From NCBI RefSeq assembly GCF_036345915.1, contig NZ_CP107785.1, positions 1,054,001 through 1,118,000 on the forward strand: DNA of 64,000 nucleotides, written 5' to 3'. Both the position numbers and the translations under genes were made by a program. Every line of letters begins with the position of its first letter. Position 1 is the first letter of the stretch. Of the stretch, positions 60,270 through 64,000 are shown in pieces. A model generated the notes under the pieces. It was given only the letters and a program-made list of their open reading frames with translations. It was not told the origin of the DNA and did not search any database. The DNA comes from Nocardia sp. NBC_00565. Lineage in GTDB: Bacteria > Actinomycetota > Actinomycetes > Mycobacteriales > Mycobacteriaceae.

Positions 60270-62582
60270 GTGACGGATAGTGCAGCAGCGACAGCGGCGC
60301 CCGGCGGGTCCTCCGGGGTCACACCAGCCACCGCCGCCGGGCCGGATCCGCGCGTCGCCGACCGTGATTCGCGGCGCGAAGTCCTGCGCTGGGGCGCCAT
60401 AACCGCGTTGGGTGCGGTGGCGGGTTATATCGCGGTCCTGCTGGCGAACGCCAGGCACTTCTATACCGACGACACCGAATCCCAGTACACCGGATTGTGG
60501 ATCGGACTCGGTCGCGCATTGCGCGACGGCACCTTCCCGGTGCTGGTGCCCGAGCGGTGGATGTCGGGCAACAACATGATGGACGACGCGGGCCTGTTCA
60601 ATCCGCCACAGCTGCTGATCGATCTGATCGCGCCGTCGTTCGACAACATGGCGGTCTACGCGACCCTGGTGAAATTGATCTTCGGTGTCATCGCCGCGCT
60701 CGGGGTGTATCGGATCTGCCTCGCCTACGGCGGCAGGCCCGCGTGGTCGGCGGTGGCGGGCGTGGCGTTCCCGCTGTCGGGCTTCTTCCTCTTCTTCGAT
60801 GAGGCCAGCTGGATGACCGCGCTCACCGGCACCGCGTGGCTGGTGCACGCCTGGGCGTCGTCGGTGCGCTACACCCGTGGACACGGCGGCCCGATCCCGG
60901 TCTTCGTGTTCCTGTATCTGACCATCTCCACGCAGTACATTTTCCCGGCGGTCGAGGCGGCCATGATGCTCTTCGCCGTGGCGGTGGGCGAGCTTGTCTA
61001 CCGGCGCAAATGGCAGCCGGTGGTAAGGCTGACGGTCGCCGGGGCTTGCGCCGGCCTGGCCGGCCTGCTGACTTTCCTGCCGAGCATGCTGTCGGCGAAG
61101 GTGACTTGGCGCGGCACCGCGGAGATCATGAACGACCAGTTCCTGACCGTGCCGTGGTCGGAATCGCTGAACGCCAGCCTGCCCAGTTCGCTGCCTGCCT
61201 TCACCTCCTGGTGGGGTTATGTGCAGCCGATGCCGGTCACCTATATCGCCTGGTTCCTGATTCCGGCACTGGCGTTCATCGACTGGCGACGGGCGCGGGA
61301 GAGCTGGCGTGAACTCAGCGCGGTCGCGGTGTTCTCGGTACTGATGCTGATGTGGTCGGCCGGACCGGGTTCGATCGGTCCGCTGCGCTGGCCGGTGCGG
61401 GTGTTGCCGATGCTCGCGATCGGCCTGTTGGTGCTGGTATGCGTGCTGCTCGGGCGCTATGGCACGGTCCGTGAGCTGAAGCAGCGCGCCGTCGCCGCCG
61501 CGGTGTTGATCGGATTGCTGTGGGTGCGGTCGTTCTCCGCCGATCCGCACGATGTGATCTGGCATGTGGTGGCGGTGGTCGCGGTCGTGGCGCTCGGGGG
61601 CGGTGTGGTGTGGCTGGATCGCACCAAGGGCGTGGCCGCGGCCTGTGCGCTGGCCATTGTCGCGATGTTCCCGATCGCCTACTTCCAGGTCAGTGCCGCC
61701 CAGCCGACCCCGATGACGTGGAATCTGCCGACCAACCGCTCGCAGGCCGCGGCCGTGTTCCCGGACTTTCCCGGCAATACCATCCAACTCGCCGAGCGTG
61801 GGCTGCTGCAGCCGCAGGACAACAGTCTCGACGGTGCCTACGGGTCCCTGGTTTTCGGCAACTATGCCAAGTCATTGGATCTGTCCTACGTCAACGGCTA
61901 CACACCGACCGGCCATTTCTATTTCGGTGAGCTGCTGTGCATGCGCTGGGACAGCAGCGTCTGCCCGGATGCCTTTCGGCGGATGTTCGCACCTGAGCCG
62001 ACCACCGGCCGACCACTGGTCGATCTGATGAAGCTGGACCGCGTCGTGTTGCAACGCGCGCTGTTCCCGGACGCTCGCGACCAGCCCGCGCCGCAGGGTT
62101 GGAAGTGGGTCGACTATCCCGGCCACGAGCGCTATATCTCGGTGCTGGAGCGCGAGAGCGGCCTGATCTCGACGGTGAACGGCCGGGTAGCGGATGCCGA
62201 GAACGCGACAGCGACATCGATCTCCGAGACCGGCACCACCAGCCGGGTGCGGGTGTCCTCGACCGAGGGTGGCCGGGTGGTATTCGCGCGCCTCGGCTGG
62301 CCTGGCTACCGGGTCACCCTGAACGGTGCGCAGATTCCGATCGAGGTGGTCGCGAAAAGCTTCGTCGCCGTGGACATTCCGGCCGGTACCCAGAACGCCG
62401 AACTGGTGCTCACCTGGCGTCCACCGGGTTGGAAGATCGGCATCGCCACCATGGTGGCCGGATTGTCCGGTATCGGTGTGCTGCAGTGGCTGTATGTGCG
62501 GTCCCGGCGGCGGGACGCGGCGGCCGTCGCCGACCACCCGACCGGTGAGCCCGAACGTGAACTGGCCGAGGTTCTTTCGTGA
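60270..62582 (+). CDS. polytopic membrane protein, putative GT-C-like/YfhO-like transferase (paralog 1)
   Basis: A 770-residue protein with about 12 membrane helices in residues 40-475 and a large soluble C-terminal region (about 475-720) before a final helix. An early external loop carries HFYTDDTESQYTGLW, a D-D/E-rich segment like the acidic motif of GT-C glycosyltransferases. WNLPTNRSQAAAVFPDFPG and a strand-rich domain (VRVSSTEGGRVVFARLGWPGYRVTLNG) resemble YfhO-type proteins. It stands next to a GT2/aminotransferase operon and is followed by a tandem paralog. A role in transferring a polyprenyl-linked sugar to an envelope glycan is inferred. Confidence 0.8.
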   Translation: MTDSAAATAAPGGSSGVTPATAAGPDPRVADRDSRREVLRWGAITALGAVAGYIAVLLANARHFYTDDTESQYTGLWIGLGRALRDGTFPVLVPERWMSGNNMMDDAGLFNPPQLLIDLIAPSFDNMAVYATLVKLIFGVIAALGVYRICLAYGGRPAWSAVAGVAFPLSGFFLFFDEASWMTALTGTAWLVHAWASSVRYTRGHGGPIPVFVFLYLTISTQYIFPAVEAAMMLFAVAVGELVYRRKWQPVVRLTVAGACAGLAGLLTFLPSMLSAKVTWRGTAEIMNDQFLTVPWSESLNASLPSSLPAFTSWWGYVQPMPVTYIAWFLIPALAFIDWRRARESWRELSAVAVFSVLMLMWSAGPGSIGPLRWPVRVLPMLAIGLLVLVCVLLGRYGTVRELKQRAVAAAVLIGLLWVRSFSADPHDVIWHVVAVVAVVALGGGVVWLDRTKGVAAACALAIVAMFPIAYFQVSAAQPTPMTWNLPTNRSQAAAVFPDFPGNTIQLAERGLLQPQDNSLDGAYGSLVFGNYAKSLDLSYVNGYTPTGHFYFGELLCMRWDSSVCPDAFRRMFAPEPTTGRPLVDLMKLDRVVLQRALFPDARDQPAPQGWKWVDYPGHERYISVLERESGLISTVNGRVADAENATATSISETGTTSRVRVSSTEGGRVVFARLGWPGYRVTLNGAQIPIEVVAKSFVAVDIPAGTQNAELVLTWRPPGWKIGIATMVAGLSGIGVLQWLYVRSRRRDAAAVADHPTGEPERELAEVLS

Positions 62583-62686
62583 CAGCTGACCCGCGTCCGG
62601 TCGCCGAACTGCCGACGGGCGCGGGGACACCGGTGTGGGAACGAGGCGCCGTGCGATGGGCATGCCGACACCGGGCGCCGGGGGCT

Positions 62687-62702
62687 GTAGGGTCTGGAAC
62701 TC
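62687..62702 (+). promoter_or_regulatory. conserved promoter block before the second polytopic protein gene
   Basis: The same 16 bases (GTAGGGTCTGGAACTC) as at 60254-60269, again directly before a GTG. They lie in the 120-base gap after paralog 1, so the duplication carried its promoter and both genes can be transcribed independently. Confidence 0.55.
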
Positions 62703-64000
62703 GTGGTGGAAAGTAGCGGCCCCGCCCGGCGGGATGTGGTCAAATGGGGTCTCGTTACCGCATTCGGTGTGATTGCGGGATACGTCTCGGTTCTGTTGGC
62801 CAACGTCCGGCACTTCTATACCGACGACAGCGAGTCGCAGTACGGTCCGCTCTGGGTGATGCTCGGGCGGCAGCTGCGCGAGGGCCGGTTCCCGGCGATG
62901 GTCCCCGAACACTGGATGGCGGGCAACTACACCATCGAAGAGGCAGGCCTGCTGAATCCGCCGCAGCTGCTCATCGATCTGATCGCGCCCTCGGTGGACA
63001 ACATCGCGCTCTACACCACGGTGATAAAGCTGATCTTCGCGATCATCCTCGGGCTCGGCGTGTACCGGATCTGCCTGGAGTACGGCGCGAGGACGCCATG
63101 GGCCGCGGTCGCGGGCATCGCGATTCCCTTCACCGGATGGTTGCTCTTCTTCGATGAGGCCAGCTGGTACACCGCCTTCACGGGAACCGCGTGGCTGGTG
63201 CACGCCTGGGCCAGCGGCGTCCGGTACGCGCGCGGTCGCGGCGGGCCGATCTCCACTTTCGTCTTTCTATATTTGGCGATTTCGGTGCAGTACATCTTCC
63301 CGGCCGTCGAGGCCGGTCTGATGATCGGCGCTGTCGCCGTCGGTGAGGTGGTCTACCAGCGCAGGTGGCAGCCGTCGCTGCGCCTGCTCGCGGTGGCGGC
63401 CTGCGCCGCGCTTGCGGGGCTGGCGACCTATCTGCCGAGCATGCTCTCGGCGAAGGTGACCTGGCGTGGCACCGCGCAGATCAACAACGACCAGTTCCTG
63501 ACCGTGCCGTGGTCGGAATCGCTCAACGCCAGCCTGCCGAGCACGCTGCCCGCGTACAACTCGTGGTGGGGTTACATACAGCCGATGCCGGTGGTCTACA
63601 TCGCCTGGTTCCTGATTCCGGCGCTGGCCTTCATCGACTGGCGCAAGGCACGCGAGAACTGGCGCGAGTTCACCGCGATCGCGCTCGTCGCGATCATGGC
63701 GCTGATGTGGACCGCGGGCCCCGGCACCATCGGCCCGCTGCGCTGGCCCGCCCGGGTGCTGCCGATGCTGGCCCTCGGTCTGCTGGTGCTGGTATGTGTG
63801 CTGCTCGGCCGCTACGCCACCGTCCGCAACTGGCGCCACCGCGGCATCGCGGCGGCGGTGCTGATCGGGCTGCTGTGGCTGCGATCGTTCTCGGCGGCGC
63901 CGCGCGAGGTGGTGTGGCACGTTGTCGCGGCCCTCGGCATCGCGGCGCTCGGGGCCGCGGTGGTGTGGCTGGGCCTGCGCCGAGGGACGGCGGCGGCCTG
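62703..64000 (+). CDS. polytopic membrane protein, paralog 2 of the 60270 gene, cut by window end
   Basis: At least 432 codons remain open to base 64000. It aligns along its length with paralog 1: HFYTDDSESQYGPLW, NPPQLLIDLIAPSVDN, LLFFDEASWYTAFTGTAWLVHAW, FLTVPWSESLNASLPSTLPA and GPLRWPARVLPMLALGLLVLVCVLLGRY. It lacks the ~20-residue N-terminal extension of paralog 1. GTG 62703 is chosen because the conserved promoter block abuts it (62706 is also GTG). The soluble C-terminal domain falls beyond the window. Confidence 0.85.
   Translation, partial: MVESSGPARRDVVKWGLVTAFGVIAGYVSVLLANVRHFYTDDSESQYGPLWVMLGRQLREGRFPAMVPEHWMAGNYTIEEAGLLNPPQLLIDLIAPSVDNIALYTTVIKLIFAIILGLGVYRICLEYGARTPWAAVAGIAIPFTGWLLFFDEASWYTAFTGTAWLVHAWASGVRYARGRGGPISTFVFLYLAISVQYIFPAVEAGLMIGAVAVGEVVYQRRWQPSLRLLAVAACAALAGLATYLPSMLSAKVTWRGTAQINNDQFLTVPWSESLNASLPSTLPAYNSWWGYIQPMPVVYIAWFLIPALAFIDWRKARENWREFTAIALVAIMALMWTAGPGTIGPLRWPARVLPMLALGLLVLVCVLLGRYATVRNWRHRGIAAAVLIGLLWLRSFSAAPREVVWHVVAALGIAALGAAVVWLGLRRGTAAA

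Overview
The window is 64 kb of GC-rich actinobacterial chromosome with no rRNA, tRNA, CRISPR array, insertion sequence or phage gene that I could see. Several features point to a mycolic-acid actinobacterium, most likely Nocardia (inference): the argCJBDFR...GH gene order of mycobacteria and relatives, a mycobacterial-type TIGR00027-like methyltransferase, paired WYL regulators, GTG and TTG starts with ATGA/GTGA overlaps, MIRU-like coupling repeats, and a 2-methylisoborneol/encapsulin locus.

Layout. 1-5019: polyol (erythritol/threitol-like) uptake and catabolism, with a binding lipoprotein cut by the window edge, a zinc dehydrogenase, a SorC-type regulator, a deletion scar of a short-chain dehydrogenase and an FGGY kinase. 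5156-12696: a coherent catabolic cluster (RidA, IclR regulator, KDG-type kinase, PLP dehydratase-like enzyme, D-aminoacylase, KDPG aldolase, GntP permease) that fits conversion of an N-acyl amino-sugar acid to pyruvate and triose phosphate. 13057-16854: two WYL regulators, each divergent from its probable target across a clear inverted repeat. 17296-20745: a 1149-residue fusion of a P-loop NTPase, helical repeats and an aminoglycoside-phosphotransferase-like kinase. 20810-24628: an ECF42-type sigma factor with its DGPF partner and a DHFR-like reductase, then a PEP-mutase-family enzyme and a winged-helix regulator.

24740-38671: arginine biosynthesis. argCJBDF-argR form one tightly overlapped unit. 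A pair of flavin monooxygenases, an acetyltransferase and a 51-residue amphipathic peptide separate it from argG, which has its own ArgR-like box. A methyltransferase sits between argG and argH. 38842-48966: an SMR efflux protein, a sugar ABC importer, threonine dehydratase, a serine hydrolase, a GntR regulator with an NCS1 permease and an Asp/Glu/hydantoin racemase, and a secreted ricin-like protein.

49274-53345: a terpene operon reading leftward, with a family 2B encapsulin (EshA type), 2-methylisoborneol synthase, GPP C-methyltransferase and IPP isomerase. The cyclase has lost its C-terminal half, but its N-terminal cargo-type motifs remain. 53842-64000: a hydrolase/adenylation-domain fusion with a degenerate catalytic site, small proteins, a methyltransferase, then a cell-envelope sugar locus (aminotransferase, GT2 transferase and two tandem paralogous polytopic membrane proteins, the second cut by the window end).

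One theme recurs. Several junctions in operons carry short related mini-ORFs of 8-27 codons whose start and stop overlap or nearly abut the neighbouring genes, and whose 3' end supplies the downstream ribosome binding site.
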